Counted from the stretch's first letter, positions 52,656-62,949 are shown. The stretch is DNA of 64,000 nucleotides from Herbaspirillum chlorophenolicum (GCF_001189955.1 NZ_LFLT01000015.1:45533-109532); one strand, 5' to 3'. Made by a program: numbers and translations. Notes: generated by a model not told the origin, from the letters alone.

Positions 52656-55600
52656 CTAGCGGATCTCGCCGCCGGCCCGGAACAGCCGCATCTCTTCCTG
52701 AGTGGCTGCCGGCTGCTGCGCCAGCAGCAATTGCAGGAACTGGGCATAGGGAACAGGCTTGCTGAAGTAATAGCCCTGATAGTCGTCCGAGCCGAATTCG
52801 CGCAGCGCATTCAATTGCTTTTCGGTTTCCACGCCTTCGGTCACTACCTTCAGGTTCAACGCATGGCCCATCGCAATGATGGCCTGCACGATGGCGCTGT
52901 CGTTGGGGTCGTCCGGGATGTCGTTGATGAAGGACTTGTCGATCTTCAGCGTATTGACCGGGAAGCGCTTCAGGTACGCCAGCGAGGAATAGCCGGTGCC
53001 GAAATCGTCGATGGAGATGGTGAAGCCTTCGGCGCGGATGCCGTCCATGATCGCAATCGCCTGGTCGCGGTTGTGCATGACCATGCTTTCGGTGATTTCG
53101 AATTCCAGGCAGGAGGGCGGCGTGCCATGGTGTTCGACCACCCGTTTGATGTCGTCCAGCAGGTTGGCGTCGCCGAACTGGCTGCCGGCCAGATTGATCG
53201 AGATGCGGCCGAATTCCAGGCGGCGCTCCAGCAACTGGCCGACATCGTGGCAGGTGGCATCCAGCACCGCCAGGCCGATCTGGTCGATCAGGCGGGTCTC
53301 TTCGGCCAGCATGATGAATTCCCCCGGCGGCAGCAGGCCGCGCACCGGATGTTGCCAGCGCACCAGCGCTTCGGCGCCGACGATGCGCGCGCTCGCCAGG
53401 TTGACCTTGGGCTGGTAGTGGACCACGAACTCGCCGCGTTCGATGGCGCGCCGCAGCTCGGATTCCAGCGCGATGCGCTCGACCGTGTTGGTGTTGACCT
53501 CGTCGGAGAAGAAGCGGTAGTCGTCCTTGCCGTGGTGCTTGGCGCGGTACATGGCGATGTCGGCATTCTTGATCAGCGCTTGCGCATTGTTGCCGTCGCC
53601 GGGATAGGTGGCGATGCCGATGCTGGCCGAGAGCGTGGCTTCCTGGCCATCGATGATGAAGGGCTTGCGCGCTTCGGTCAGCAGTTTTTGCGCGATCTCG
53701 CCCAACTGTAGCGGATCGTCGAAATCGTCCACCAGCACGATGAATTCGTCGCCGCCCACGCGCGCCAGGATGTCCAGCTCGCGCAGGCTGCCGCGGAAGC
53801 GCTGGGCGATTTCCTGCAACACCGCCTCGCCGGTCTCATGGCCGAAGGTGTCGTTGATGTTCTTGAAACGGTCCAGGTCGAGCAGCAGCACTGCCACCAT
53901 GCCGTCGCGGTGTTCGGCGTGGGTGATTGCGTTGCTCACGTGCTGGGTGCACAAGAAACGGTTGGGCAGCCCGGTCAGTTCGTCATAGTGCGCCAGGTGG
54001 CGGATGCGCTCGTCGGCGCGGCGGCTCTCGATGGCCACGCTGGCCAGGTCGGCGGCGATGTTGGCCAGTTGCAGGTATTCGCTGCTGGGCGCCTGGTTTT
54101 CCTTGAGCAGTGCGGAAAATACGCCGAGCAGCTGGCCTTCCTTGCCAAGGATGGGCCAGGCGCCGCAGGAGGGATACGCCTCGGTGTCGATCAGCGGGCG
54201 CAGGTGTTCCATCATCGGATCGCGGGCGATGTCGGTGACGATGCAGGGCGAGCGCCGCAGCGCCGCTTCCGCCGCCACGCCGTTGCCGTGGCGGATGGCC
54301 ATGCCCCGCAGCATGTGCACTATGCGTTCCGGATGGCGGTGGCTCAGCACTGTGGTGAAATGCGTGGCGTGCTCGTTCACCAGCAGGATGCAGCATGAGC
54401 TGTAGGGGATCTGCGAATCGGCGAAGCTGACGATTTCAGAGAGGATGCCGTCCAGGTCCTCGTCGGCCATCACCATATGCAGCACGCGGTTCTGTTCGCT
54501 TTGCAGCAGTTCGGCGCGCTTGCGGGCGGTGATGTCACGCAGGATGGCGAAGATCGCATAGCCGCGGTCGAGTTCGGCGCGGTGAAGCGTGACGTCGGTA
54601 TAGATGATCTTGTTGCGGCGTACCGTTACCCACTCGAATTGCTGGGGCTGTCCGGAGAGCGTTTTGGCGACCAGGTCATCGATGTCCGGCTGCTCAATGT
54701 GCAGCGACTTGTGGCGCGAAAACAAACCGACCTTGCGGCCGATGATGCGTTTCTTATCCAGCACGCCGAAAAAGCGCACCGCGGCTGCGTTGCAGTCGAG
54801 ATAGCGCAGGTCGGCCGAGATCAGCACGATCGGGTCGTTGCCGTCTTCGTATAGCTTGCGGTAGCGGTACTCGCTGACCGAGAGCGCATTGTCGAGGCGG
54901 CGCTGGTAGCGGTAGTAGATCAGGAAGGATACCAGCGCGATCAGGATGAAGCCGAGGATGCCGGTGGCCAGCAGGATACGGTTTTCGGTCCGGCTGCGCC
55001 ACGGGGCCAGCACGTCGTCCATGCGGCGCGCATACACCACCAGCATCGGCCAGTCCTGCAGCCGCTTGTAGGTGAACAGCAGCTGTTCGCCGGTCAGGTA
55101 GGAGACTTCCTCGAAGCCGCCTTCCTCCGGGCCGCTGCTGATCCTGGCCATGCTCTTGGCATCCCTCATGCTGGTGTTGAGCCAGCGTTCTTCGAAGGGC
55201 GAACGGATCATCATCGAACCGTCGTCGCTGCGCAGCGAGACGATCGCCTTATAGTTGGTGATGTGCTTGTAGAAGTCGAAGAAGTAGGCGGCGCGCAGTT
55301 CGGCCACCAGCATGCCGGCCGGGTGGGCGGCGCTGTCGTACAGGTTCATCGCCACCGGCAGCACCAGTTCCCGGTTGTAATGGCTGCGGGTGAGCTGGCC
55401 GACGAACAGGCGCGGACGCGCCGGATCGCGGTCCGCATATTTCAGCTTGAGGTCGCCGGCGACGTTTTCCTGTTCCAGGGGCAAAAAGGAGCTGGCGCGG
55501 CTGAACCCGGTGGGGTCGACATAGCGCAGCGCCAGCACCGCCTGCTGCTGCTGTTTTTGATCGACGAGCAGGCGGTGCAGGCCGGGGCCGTCGCTGAGCA

Positions 55601-55862
55601 GGTCGTGGTCGGCTTGATGGATGGCCGCCGAGGTTGCCGACAGCATGAGGTCGATGTTGCGGAAGGCGCGTTCGGCGTGTTCCTGCACGCTGCGCACGGC
55701 GACCATCGAGCTGCTCTTTTCCGCCTCGATGGTCAGAAGACGATCCTGGCGGATCTCCCACCATGTCTGGATGACGATGAACGAGCCGACGAAAGCGACG
55801 AAGATCAACAGGGTCCTGAGGGTGCTGCCGGCTCGTCCGGCGGTCTTTTTCTGTTTTCCCAT
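52656..55862 (-). CDS. Membrane sensor with PAS, GAF, GGDEF and EAL domains (c-di-GMP turnover)
   Basis: 1068 aa from the ATG at 55862 (a TTG at 55883 would add seven residues). TM1 at about 15-35, a periplasmic Cache-like domain, TM2 at about 295-315, then PAS (about 330-450), GAF (about 455-620), GGDEF (about 630-790) and EAL (about 800-1050). The GGDEF active site is intact (ARVGGDEFIVLVDDF) with an RxxD inhibitory site (RELD) five residues before it. EAL is intact too (GAEALVRWQHP, DDFGTGYSSLAYLK, LKIDKSFI). It could therefore make and degrade c-di-GMP; the net direction depends on input signals. Gene is monocistronic, convergent with the MFS gene. Confidence 0.93.
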   Translation of the reverse strand: MGKQKKTAGRAGSTLRTLLIFVAFVGSFIVIQTWWEIRQDRLLTIEAEKSSSMVAVRSVQEHAERAFRNIDLMLSATSAAIHQADHDLLSDGPGLHRLLVDQKQQQQAVLALRYVDPTGFSRASSFLPLEQENVAGDLKLKYADRDPARPRLFVGQLTRSHYNRELVLPVAMNLYDSAAHPAGMLVAELRAAYFFDFYKHITNYKAIVSLRSDDGSMMIRSPFEERWLNTSMRDAKSMARISSGPEEGGFEEVSYLTGEQLLFTYKRLQDWPMLVVYARRMDDVLAPWRSRTENRILLATGILGFILIALVSFLIYYRYQRRLDNALSVSEYRYRKLYEDGNDPIVLISADLRYLDCNAAAVRFFGVLDKKRIIGRKVGLFSRHKSLHIEQPDIDDLVAKTLSGQPQQFEWVTVRRNKIIYTDVTLHRAELDRGYAIFAILRDITARKRAELLQSEQNRVLHMVMADEDLDGILSEIVSFADSQIPYSSCCILLVNEHATHFTTVLSHRHPERIVHMLRGMAIRHGNGVAAEAALRRSPCIVTDIARDPMMEHLRPLIDTEAYPSCGAWPILGKEGQLLGVFSALLKENQAPSSEYLQLANIAADLASVAIESRRADERIRHLAHYDELTGLPNRFLCTQHVSNAITHAEHRDGMVAVLLLDLDRFKNINDTFGHETGEAVLQEIAQRFRGSLRELDILARVGGDEFIVLVDDFDDPLQLGEIAQKLLTEARKPFIIDGQEATLSASIGIATYPGDGNNAQALIKNADIAMYRAKHHGKDDYRFFSDEVNTNTVERIALESELRRAIERGEFVVHYQPKVNLASARIVGAEALVRWQHPVRGLLPPGEFIMLAEETRLIDQIGLAVLDATCHDVGQLLERRLEFGRISINLAGSQFGDANLLDDIKRVVEHHGTPPSCLEFEITESMVMHNRDQAIAIMDGIRAEGFTISIDDFGTGYSSLAYLKRFPVNTLKIDKSFINDIPDDPNDSAIVQAIIAMGHALNLKVVTEGVETEKQLNALREFGSDDYQGYYFSKPVPYAQFLQLLLAQQPAATQEEMRLFRAGGEIR

Positions 55863-56422
55863 GTAGACGAAGATTGAAAACAACGGTGGTTATGCAGCTT
55901 CCCGCCGCTAACCGTTAATTGCCCGGAATGCGTCAATGCGCCTCGACTGCGGCGCGCTGTTTCATCGGATGTTTTGTTGCCGTTTGTTTGGCAGGTCAGT
56001 GCGTCTTCCCGTTTGCACCCATATCCGCGTTCTTGCAGGAAGAGGGGATGCCTGGCCGGTGGCTGATTTTCGTCTTGTTGCTTTCCATGCCACTGGAAAT
56101 GTCATCCGTGTTTTCTTGTCTGCGTACGGCTTGGTGCTTTTATTGGGGTGAACCTTACCGCATGCGACGATCTTTGTCATTATCACTACGCGGGAGAATG
56201 TGTTCCCGGGGGCTATTTCATGGCCGGCGGAAAGTTTTCATCAGAGAGGCGGCGCAGCCCATTTCTGTTTGCGATGCGATAATACCGCCTTGGTTTCGCG
56301 CGAACATCTGGGGTTTCCCGCCGTTTCCGGCGCTCTCCAGGCGATTCTGCCATGTGTGCCCTGGCCGCGGGCGGACCAGTCGCGAAGTTATTTCACCATC
56401 ATTGACAAAGGACAACATCCCT
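55863..56422. other. Intergenic region between c-di-GMP gene and frmA
   Basis: A 560-bp divergent spacer. One frame stays open into frmA, but its composition (Cys/Arg/Phe-rich, no RBS) does not look coding. I see no repeats, tRNA or clear FrmR operator. It must hold the promoters of both flanking genes. Confidence 0.5.
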
Positions 56423-57529
56423 ATGAAAACAAGAGCAGCGGTAGCATGGCAGGCGGGCAAGCCCTTGACCATCGAGGAAGTCGAACTGGGCGGCCCCAAG
56501 GCCGGCGAAGTGCTGGTTGAGATCAAGGCCACCGGCATTTGCCACACCGATTACTACACGCTGTCGGGCGCCGACCCCGAAGGGATCTTCCCCGCCATCC
56601 TGGGCCATGAAGGCGCCGGCGTGGTGGTCGATGTCGGCCCCGGCGTGAAGTCGCTGAAGAAGGATGACCACGTCATTCCGCTGTACACCCCGGAATGCCG
56701 CGAATGCAAATTCTGCCTCTCGCAAAAGACCAACCTGTGCCAGGCGATCCGCGCCACCCAGGGCCGCGGCCTGATGCCGGATGCGACCAGCCGCTTCTCG
56801 CTGGACGGCAAGCCGCTGTTCCACTACATGGGTACCTCGACCTTCTCCAACTACATCGTGGTGCCGGAGATCGCGCTGGCCAAGATCCGTTCCGACGCGC
56901 CTTTCGACAAGGTCTGCTACATCGGCTGTGGCGTCACCACCGGCGTGGGGGCGGTGCTGTTCACCGCCAAGGTGGAGGCGGGCGCCAACGTGGTGGTGTT
57001 CGGCCTGGGCGGCATCGGCCTGAACGTGATCCAGGCGGCCAAGATGGTCGGCGCCAACAAGATCATCGGCGTGGACCTGAACCCGGCGCGCGAAGCCATG
57101 GCGCGCAAGTTCGGCATGACCGACTTCATCAATCCCAAGGATGTGCCCAACGTGGTCGATGCCATTATCGGCCTGACCGACGGCGGCGCCGACTACAGCT
57201 TCGAATGCATCGGCAACACCACCACCATGCGCCAGTCGCTGGAGTGCTGCCACAAGGGCTGGGGCCAGTCCATCATCATCGGCGTGGCGGCGGCCGGCCA
57301 GGAAATCTCGACCCGTCCGTTCCAGCTGGTGACTGGTCGCGTCTGGAAGGGTTCGGCTTTCGGCGGCGCGCGCGGACGCACCGACGTGCCCAAGATCGTC
57401 GACTGGTACATGGAAGGCAAGCTCAACATCGACGACCTGATCACCCACAAGCTGCCGCTGGAGCGCATCAATGAAGGCTTCGACCTGATGAAGAGCGGGG
57501 AGTCGATCCGCTCGGTGGTCGAGTTCTGA
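56423..57529 (+). CDS. frmA: S-(hydroxymethyl)glutathione dehydrogenase (class III alcohol dehydrogenase)
   Basis: 368 aa from ATG 56423 (AAAGGACAAC upstream). Catalytic zinc ligands Cys40 (GICHTDYY) and GHEGAG, structural-zinc cysteines in CRECKFCLSQKTNLC, NAD-binding VFGLGGIGLNVIQAAK. The class III marks TSTFSNYIVV and GSAFGGARGRTDVPKIVDWY are present. It oxidises the glutathione adduct of formaldehyde. Its TGA overlaps the possible first ATG of the hydrolase gene, so the two form an operon. Confidence 0.97.
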   Translation: MKTRAAVAWQAGKPLTIEEVELGGPKAGEVLVEIKATGICHTDYYTLSGADPEGIFPAILGHEGAGVVVDVGPGVKSLKKDDHVIPLYTPECRECKFCLSQKTNLCQAIRATQGRGLMPDATSRFSLDGKPLFHYMGTSTFSNYIVVPEIALAKIRSDAPFDKVCYIGCGVTTGVGAVLFTAKVEAGANVVVFGLGGIGLNVIQAAKMVGANKIIGVDLNPAREAMARKFGMTDFINPKDVPNVVDAIIGLTDGGADYSFECIGNTTTMRQSLECCHKGWGQSIIIGVAAAGQEISTRPFQLVTGRVWKGSAFGGARGRTDVPKIVDWYMEGKLNIDDLITHKLPLERINEGFDLMKSGESIRSVVEF

Positions 57530-57543
57530 TGAAAGGAACGGGC

Positions 57544-58395
57544 ATGCTGGAGACCATCAGCGAGCATGGCTGTTTCGGCGGCGTCCAGGGCTACTACCGC
57601 CACGAGTCGGCGGAGATCGGCTTGCCGATGCGCTTCTCGGTGTTTGTTCCGCCGCAGGCCAAGGCGGGCGACAAGCTGCCGGTGCTGTTTTACCTGGCCG
57701 GCCTGACCTGCACCGAGGAAACCTTCATGATCAAGGCCGGCGCGCAGCGCGTGGCGGCTGAGCTGGGGATCATCCTGGTGGCGCCGGATACCAGCCCGCG
57801 CGGCGCCGGCATCGAAGGCGAGAGCGATAGCTGGGATTTCGGCGTGGGCGCAGGTTTTTACGTCGACGCCACCCAGGCGCCGTGGGAGAAGAACTACCGC
57901 ATGTATTCGTACGTGGTGCATGGCCTGCGCCAGGCCATCTTGCGCGAATTCCCGGCCGATCCGCAACGCATCGGCATCTTCGGGCATTCGATGGGCGGCC
58001 ACGGCGCGCTGACACTGGCGCTGCGCAATCGCGACATCTACCGTTCGGTGTCGGCGTTCGCGCCGATTGCTGCGCCCGGCAAATGTCCCTGGGGCCGTAA
58101 GGCGCTCGGCAATTACCTCGGCCAAAAGCGCGAGGCCTGGAAGCAGTACGACGCCAGCGAGCTGATGCGCGGATTGCGTTCGCCATTTCCGCAAGGCATT
58201 CTGGTCGACCAGGGGCTGTCGGACAAATTCCTGGCCGAGCAGCAACTGTTGCCGGAAGAGTTCGAGGCAGCCTGCAAGGCCGCATCGCAGCCGCTCACGC
58301 TGCGCCGGCATGAAGGCTACGACCACGGCTATTACTTCATCTCCACCTTCATGGAGGACCATTTGCGCTTCCACCACCGGATCTTGGCGGGTTGA
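57544..58395 (+). CDS. frmB: S-formylglutathione hydrolase
   Basis: 283 aa from ATG 57544, six bases after AAAGGA; a start at 57529, overlapping the frmA stop as ATGA, would add five residues. Esterase-D family: CFGGVQGYYRHESAEIGLPM, LYLAGLTC-like FYLAGLTCTEETF, nucleophile elbow GHSMGGHGAL, acid in LVDQGLSDKF and His in YDHGYYFISTF. Releases formate and glutathione after FrmA. A terminator follows. Confidence 0.96.
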   Translation: MLETISEHGCFGGVQGYYRHESAEIGLPMRFSVFVPPQAKAGDKLPVLFYLAGLTCTEETFMIKAGAQRVAAELGIILVAPDTSPRGAGIEGESDSWDFGVGAGFYVDATQAPWEKNYRMYSYVVHGLRQAILREFPADPQRIGIFGHSMGGHGALTLALRNRDIYRSVSAFAPIAAPGKCPWGRKALGNYLGQKREAWKQYDASELMRGLRSPFPQGILVDQGLSDKFLAEQQLLPEEFEAACKAASQPLTLRRHEGYDHGYYFISTFMEDHLRFHHRILAG

Positions 58396-58418
58396 AGACG
58401 TAGGCATCACACTGCAAA

Positions 58419-58454
58419 GAAAAAGCGCCGATCCGCGAGGACCGGCGCTTTTTT
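58419..58454. terminator. Terminator between frmB and emrB
   Basis: Stem AAAAGCGCCG (58421-58430) with CGGCGCTTTT (58443-58452), inner TCC/GGA pairing and a T-run; it serves frmB and, being A-rich on the other flank, possibly emrB from the opposite side. Confidence 0.9.
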
Positions 58455-58484
58455 CATGCTGCCGGCGAGACCATGAACAGGTTC

Positions 58485-60050
58485 TTAGTGTGCGGCAGAA
58501 GCTTCCGCGGCGCCTGCACCGCCCTTGGACGGCTTGATGATCCAGATCAGCGGGATGATCACCAGGAAGATCACGGCCGATACATAGAAGATGTCGTTGA
58601 TCCCCAGCATCGCCGCCTGGAACGTGATGGTGCGCTCGATCATGCCGGCGGTCTGCTGCTGGTCCAGGCCCAGCAGGCTGCTGATGCTGTTGACGGTCTG
58701 CTGCATCCAGGGGCTGTACGGCGTGGCATGCTCGGTCAACTGCGCGTGGTGCATGATGGTGCGGTTGTTCCAGGCAGTGGTCGAGATCGAGGTGCCGACC
58801 GCGCCGCAGAACACGCGCACGAAGCTCGACAGGCCGGCCGCGGCCGGAATGCGTTCGGGCGGCAAGCCCGACAGCAGCAGCACCGTCAGCGGCACGAAGA
58901 ACATCGCCGTCGGGATGCCCTGCAGCAGGGTCGGGGCGATCACCGTCCATTGGTCGACATCGAGGTTATAGCGCGAGCGCAGCCAGAACACCAGGGCGAA
59001 GCCGATGAAGGAGGCGGTCGCAACCTTGCGCGCATCGACCAGCGGCAGGAAGCGCCCGATCAGCGGCATCAGGATCACCGCGAAGATGCCGATCGGCGCG
59101 GTCGATAGGCCCGAGTCGATCGAACGGTAGCCCAGGTATTGCTGCAGCCACTGCGGCAGGATCACCAGGTTGCCGAAGAACACGCCGTAGCCGATCGAGA
59201 TCGCGATGGTGCCGCCGGCGAAATTGCGCCGGCCGAACAATCGCAGGTCCACCACCGGGTGGTCGTTGTTGAGCTCCCAGACGATGAAGTAGGCGAAAGC
59301 TACCGCAGCGATGATGGCCAGGGTGACGATGGTGGATGAGGAGAACCAGTCCAGGTCCTTGCCCTTGTCGAGCATGATCTGGAAGGCCGCCACCCAGGTC
59401 ACCAGCAGCGCCAGCCCGATCTTGTCGATCGGCAGCTTGTGGGTCGGGGTTTCACGCGAGCGGTAGATGGCCAGCGTGACGCCGGCTGCGATCAGCCCCA
59501 CCGGGATGTTGATGTAGAAGATCCACGGCCACTTGTAGGCATCGGTAATCCAGCCGCCCAGGGCAGGGCCGGCCACCGGCGCCACCACCGCCGTCATGCC
59601 CCATAGCGCAAGCGCGAACGAAGACTTGGATTTGGGGTAGGCCCCCAGCAGCAGCGACTGCGACAGCGGCACCATCGGTCCCGCCACCAGGCCTTGCAGC
59701 ACGCGTGCGGCCAGCAGGATCGGCAGGGTGGGGGCCAACCCGCACAGCCAGGAGGCCAGCACGAACAGCAGCACCGAGGTGACGAACAGGCGCACCGCGC
59801 CCAGGCGCTGGGTCAGCCAGCCGGTAAGAGGAATGGAAATCGCATTCGCCGCCGCGAACGAAGTGATCACCCACGTGCCCTCGTCGACGGAGACGCCGAG
59901 GTTGCCCGAAATGGTGGGGATCGCCACGTTCGCGATCGACGAATCGAGCACGTTCATGAACACCGCCAGCGATACCGACAGCGTGCCCAGCACCAGGTTG
60001 GCGCCGGTCAGCGGTGGTGGCGGTGTGTAAGGAGTAGGGCTGTTCGCCAT
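58485..60050 (-). CDS. emrB: EmrB/QacA-type (DHA2) MFS drug transporter
   Basis: 521 aa, about 14 membrane helices. LSVSLAVFMNVLDSSIANVA (motif D1), FAAANAISIPLTGWLTQRLG, ARVLQGLVAGPMVPLSQSLL and GPALGGWITDAYKWPWIFYI (motif C, antiporter) match EmrB. The inner-membrane proton-driven pump of a tripartite system with the adjacent EmrA and outer-membrane protein. Last gene of the minus-strand operon. Confidence 0.94.
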   Translation of the reverse strand: MANSPTPYTPPPPLTGANLVLGTLSVSLAVFMNVLDSSIANVAIPTISGNLGVSVDEGTWVITSFAAANAISIPLTGWLTQRLGAVRLFVTSVLLFVLASWLCGLAPTLPILLAARVLQGLVAGPMVPLSQSLLLGAYPKSKSSFALALWGMTAVVAPVAGPALGGWITDAYKWPWIFYINIPVGLIAAGVTLAIYRSRETPTHKLPIDKIGLALLVTWVAAFQIMLDKGKDLDWFSSSTIVTLAIIAAVAFAYFIVWELNNDHPVVDLRLFGRRNFAGGTIAISIGYGVFFGNLVILPQWLQQYLGYRSIDSGLSTAPIGIFAVILMPLIGRFLPLVDARKVATASFIGFALVFWLRSRYNLDVDQWTVIAPTLLQGIPTAMFFVPLTVLLLSGLPPERIPAAAGLSSFVRVFCGAVGTSISTTAWNNRTIMHHAQLTEHATPYSPWMQQTVNSISSLLGLDQQQTAGMIERTITFQAAMLGINDIFYVSAVIFLVIIPLIWIIKPSKGGAGAAEASAAH

Positions 60051-60086
60051 AGACGGTTCTGTACGGATTCAGGTCAGGTATCGCGA

Positions 60087-61319
60087 TCAGGTATGCGGGA
60101 CGGCCACGACTGCGGCTGCCTTGCTCTTTTTCGGCATCGGCAGTCCGCTGGCGTTGTCGCTGATGATGCGTTCGACAATGGCGTCGGCCTGCTTGCCCAG
60201 ATCCTCATAGACGTTGGTCTGGTAGTTGACCGGAGCGTTTTCCAGCTGCTTGCCGTCGCCATGGATATCGACGGTGGCGGTGGTGGACAGGCCGATGCGC
60301 AGCGGATGCGCGCGCACTTGCTCGGGGTCGAGCGCGATGCGCACCGGAACGCGCTGCACCACCTTGATCCAGTTGCCGGTGGCATTCTGTGCAGGCAGCA
60401 GCGAGAACGCGCCGCCGGTGCCGGCCGAGAAGCCGACCACGGTGCCCTTGTATTTCACGTCGGAGCCGTAGACATCGGCCACCACTTCAACCGGCTGGCC
60501 GATGCGGATGTGTTTCAACTGGCCTTCCTTGAAGTTGGCGTCGATCCAGATCTGTTCCAGCGGCACGATGGCCATCAGCGGGCTGCCGGCGGCGATACGC
60601 TGACCGACTTGCACCGAACGCTTGGAGACGAAGCCCGACACCGGCGCCACGATGTTGACGCGGGCATAGTTCAGGTAGGCGTTGCGCACAGCGGTGGCGG
60701 CTTGCTGCACATTGGGGTGCTCGGTCACGCTGGTGTGGTCGGTCAGCGCGCGGTTGGCGGCGGCGGCGGCGCGCGTCTGGTCGAGAGCGGCGGTGGCGCT
60801 CTTGAAGGCGTCGCGGGCGTGCGAGACGTCTTCGGTCGATACCGCGCCCGAGGCCAGGCCGGCCTGGCGGCGCTGCAGGTCGTCCTTGGCGCGCGCCAGG
60901 TTCGATTCGGCTGCGGCGACGTTGGCGGCCAGCGTGTCGTTGTTGAGGAACAGCTGGCGGGTCTGGCGCACGGCCTGGGCCAGCGCGGCTTCAGACTGCG
61001 ACAGCGCCAGCTTGGTATCGGCCGCATCCAGCGTCACGAGCTGCTGGCCCGCGGCGACCACCTGGGTATCGTCGGCCTTGATGGACGTGACGGTACCGCC
61101 GACCTGGGCGGAAATCTGTACGATGTTGCCGCCGACGTAGGCATCGTCGGTCTCTTCGAAGAAGCGGCCGTGCAGGAACCAGTACAGGAAGCAGACGGCA
61201 GCGATGATGACCAGGGCCAGCGTCAGCAGGAACAGCTGGCGCTTGCGCTTGCCGTTCCCATTTCCGTTGGCGTTTTGGTTGGGAGCGCTCGTGGCGTTCG
61301 AGGTAGTGCTTTCACTCAT
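60087..61319 (-). CDS. emrA: EmrA-type membrane fusion protein (HlyD family)
   Basis: 410 aa. One N-terminal TM helix (about residues 27-48), a lipoyl half-motif GGNIVQISAQVGGTVTSIKA, an alpha-hairpin coiled coil (about 100-215) and the second lipoyl half NIVAPVSGFVSKRSVQVGQR. Links EmrB to the outer-membrane channel encoded upstream. The N-terminus is Asn-rich (NATSAPNQNANGNGNGKRKR), an in-cytosol tail. Confidence 0.93.
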   Translation of the reverse strand: MSESTTSNATSAPNQNANGNGNGKRKRQLFLLTLALVIIAAVCFLYWFLHGRFFEETDDAYVGGNIVQISAQVGGTVTSIKADDTQVVAAGQQLVTLDAADTKLALSQSEAALAQAVRQTRQLFLNNDTLAANVAAAESNLARAKDDLQRRQAGLASGAVSTEDVSHARDAFKSATAALDQTRAAAAANRALTDHTSVTEHPNVQQAATAVRNAYLNYARVNIVAPVSGFVSKRSVQVGQRIAAGSPLMAIVPLEQIWIDANFKEGQLKHIRIGQPVEVVADVYGSDVKYKGTVVGFSAGTGGAFSLLPAQNATGNWIKVVQRVPVRIALDPEQVRAHPLRIGLSTTATVDIHGDGKQLENAPVNYQTNVYEDLGKQADAIVERIISDNASGLPMPKKSKAAAVVAVPHT

Positions 61320-61440
61320 GGATTACTCCGTTTGATTTTTTTCGTAGCGATTGTCAGGCTGCGCCGCCTTGGCCGGCACAGCGAGCCTGCCGCCGGCCGG
61401 ATGGATGAGAGTCCGGCGGCAGGCCATGTCAGGTATCCGT

Positions 61441-62949
61441 TCAGGGCTGTTTCGGCTGTCCTTGTCCGGGCTTGTCGGCCAGTGCGAGGCCGGCATGCTG
61501 GGCCTCGAAGCCGCCGCCCAGCGCCTTGTACAGCGCCACCTGCTGGTCGCGGCGCGCCGCTTCCAGGCTGACCATGGCCTGGCGCTGCGCCAGTACCCCG
61601 GTTTCGGCGGACAGCAGCGTGAGCTGCGACACCAGGCCGATGCGATAACGCTCCTTGGCCAGGTCGTAGGCGCGTTCGGCCGCTTCCAGCGCTTCACGGC
61701 GGATCGGCAGCTGGCGCTCGGTCGAGTGGATCGAGGCGATCTGGCGCGCTACGTCCGCATAGGCGTCGTTGACGGTCTTGTTGTAGGTCGCCACGGCCAG
61801 GTCGTAATTGGCGTATTCGCCCTTGAGGCCGGCGCGCAGGGCGCCGCCTTCGAAGATCGGCAAGCTGATGGCCGGTCCGAAGGCGATCGACTTGCTGGCC
61901 GCCGTGAACGGATTGGTGTTGAGCAGGGTATCGAAACCGATGGCCGCGCTCAGGTTGATGTCGGGATAAAAGCGCGACTTGGCTACGTCGATGCCTTGGG
62001 TCGCGGCCTCCACCTGCCAGCGTGCGGCCACGATGTCGGGGCGGCGGCCCAGCAGGTTCAGGGGCAGGTCGGCCGGCAGGCCGGGTGTGGCGAGCCGGGT
62101 CATCTGCGGCGCGGCCAGTTGCAGGCCGCGGTCGGGACCGTGGCCGGTGAGGGCGCCCAACTGCTGGCGGGTCAGCGTGATCTGGCCTTGGCTTTGCTCA
62201 AGCTGGGCGCGGGCATCGGCGCTGCTGCTGCGCGATTGGTTGCGCTCGATCTGGGTATCCAGGCCGGTGCGTACGCGCTCTATGGTGATCTTTTGCAGCG
62301 CGTCGCGCTGGTCGACGGTGCGCTGCAGGACATCTTGCAGCGCGTATTGCGCCGCCAGCTGGCTGTAGGCAGAGACGATCGAGGCGGTCAGCGCCAGGCG
62401 CGCTTCCTGCCCGCTGGCTTCGGCGGCCTTCTCGCTGGAGATGGCTTGCGCCAGCGCGGCATGGTTCTTGTTCCACAGGTCGAGTTCGTAGCCGATGTTG
62501 ATCATCGCCTTCTTCTCGTTGAACCAGTTGCCGCCATACGGCTCGGGATAGATCGTGGTGTTGGAGAACTGGTTGCGGATCAGCGAGGCGTCGGCGGTGA
62601 CCGTGGGCAGCAGTGGCGCGCCCTTGGCCTCGGCCATGGCGCTGGCGGCAGCGATGCGCGCCTGTGCCTGCTGCAGGTTGGGGCTGGAGGCCAGCGCTTC
62701 TTCGATCAGGGCATTGAGCTGCGGATCGCCGAACTGCTTGACCCAGTCGCTGCCGGGCCATTGGCCTGCGGTTTGCTGCTGTGGATCCGACAAGCTGCGC
62801 TGCGTGGCAAAATCGCTTGCCTGGGCAATGTGCTTGTCGCTGCCGATGCCGCTGAAACTGGCGCAGCCGGACAGGCCCAGCAGGCCGATCATGGCGACGC
62901 AAGCGGCGATCGCCCGCGGCCGGAAGGCGGGCGACATGGTGCGTTTCAT
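61441..62949 (-). CDS. NodT-family outer-membrane efflux lipoprotein
   Basis: 502 aa from the ATG at 62949, which has GGAG at proper distance (the GTG at 62961 overlaps that site). Lipoprotein signal ending LLGLSGCASF (lipobox LSGC). Two OEP repeats: SDWVKQFGDPQLNALIEEAL with ANLQQAQARI-like SSPNLQQAQARIAAASAMAE, and LNLLGRRPDIVAARWQVEAA in the second half. TolC-type channel for the EmrAB pump. First gene of the operon, divergent from the TetR gene. The C-terminal tail (LADKPGQGQPKQP) is short and polar. Confidence 0.93.
   Translation of the reverse strand: MKRTMSPAFRPRAIAACVAMIGLLGLSGCASFSGIGSDKHIAQASDFATQRSLSDPQQQTAGQWPGSDWVKQFGDPQLNALIEEALASSPNLQQAQARIAAASAMAEAKGAPLLPTVTADASLIRNQFSNTTIYPEPYGGNWFNEKKAMINIGYELDLWNKNHAALAQAISSEKAAEASGQEARLALTASIVSAYSQLAAQYALQDVLQRTVDQRDALQKITIERVRTGLDTQIERNQSRSSSADARAQLEQSQGQITLTRQQLGALTGHGPDRGLQLAAPQMTRLATPGLPADLPLNLLGRRPDIVAARWQVEAATQGIDVAKSRFYPDINLSAAIGFDTLLNTNPFTAASKSIAFGPAISLPIFEGGALRAGLKGEYANYDLAVATYNKTVNDAYADVARQIASIHSTERQLPIRREALEAAERAYDLAKERYRIGLVSQLTLLSAETGVLAQRQAMVSLEAARRDQQVALYKALGGGFEAQHAGLALADKPGQGQPKQP

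Noticed and set aside
55919..56422. N-terminal extension of frmA by 168 codons
   Set aside because: Class III alcohol dehydrogenases start at the MKTRAAVAW position, which has its own RBS; the extension is Cys/Arg/Phe-rich and non-coding in character.
59694..61571. 625-codon plus-strand open frame over emrA/emrB
   Set aside because: Antisense to two clear efflux genes; sequence is Gly/Arg/Gln-rich without motifs.
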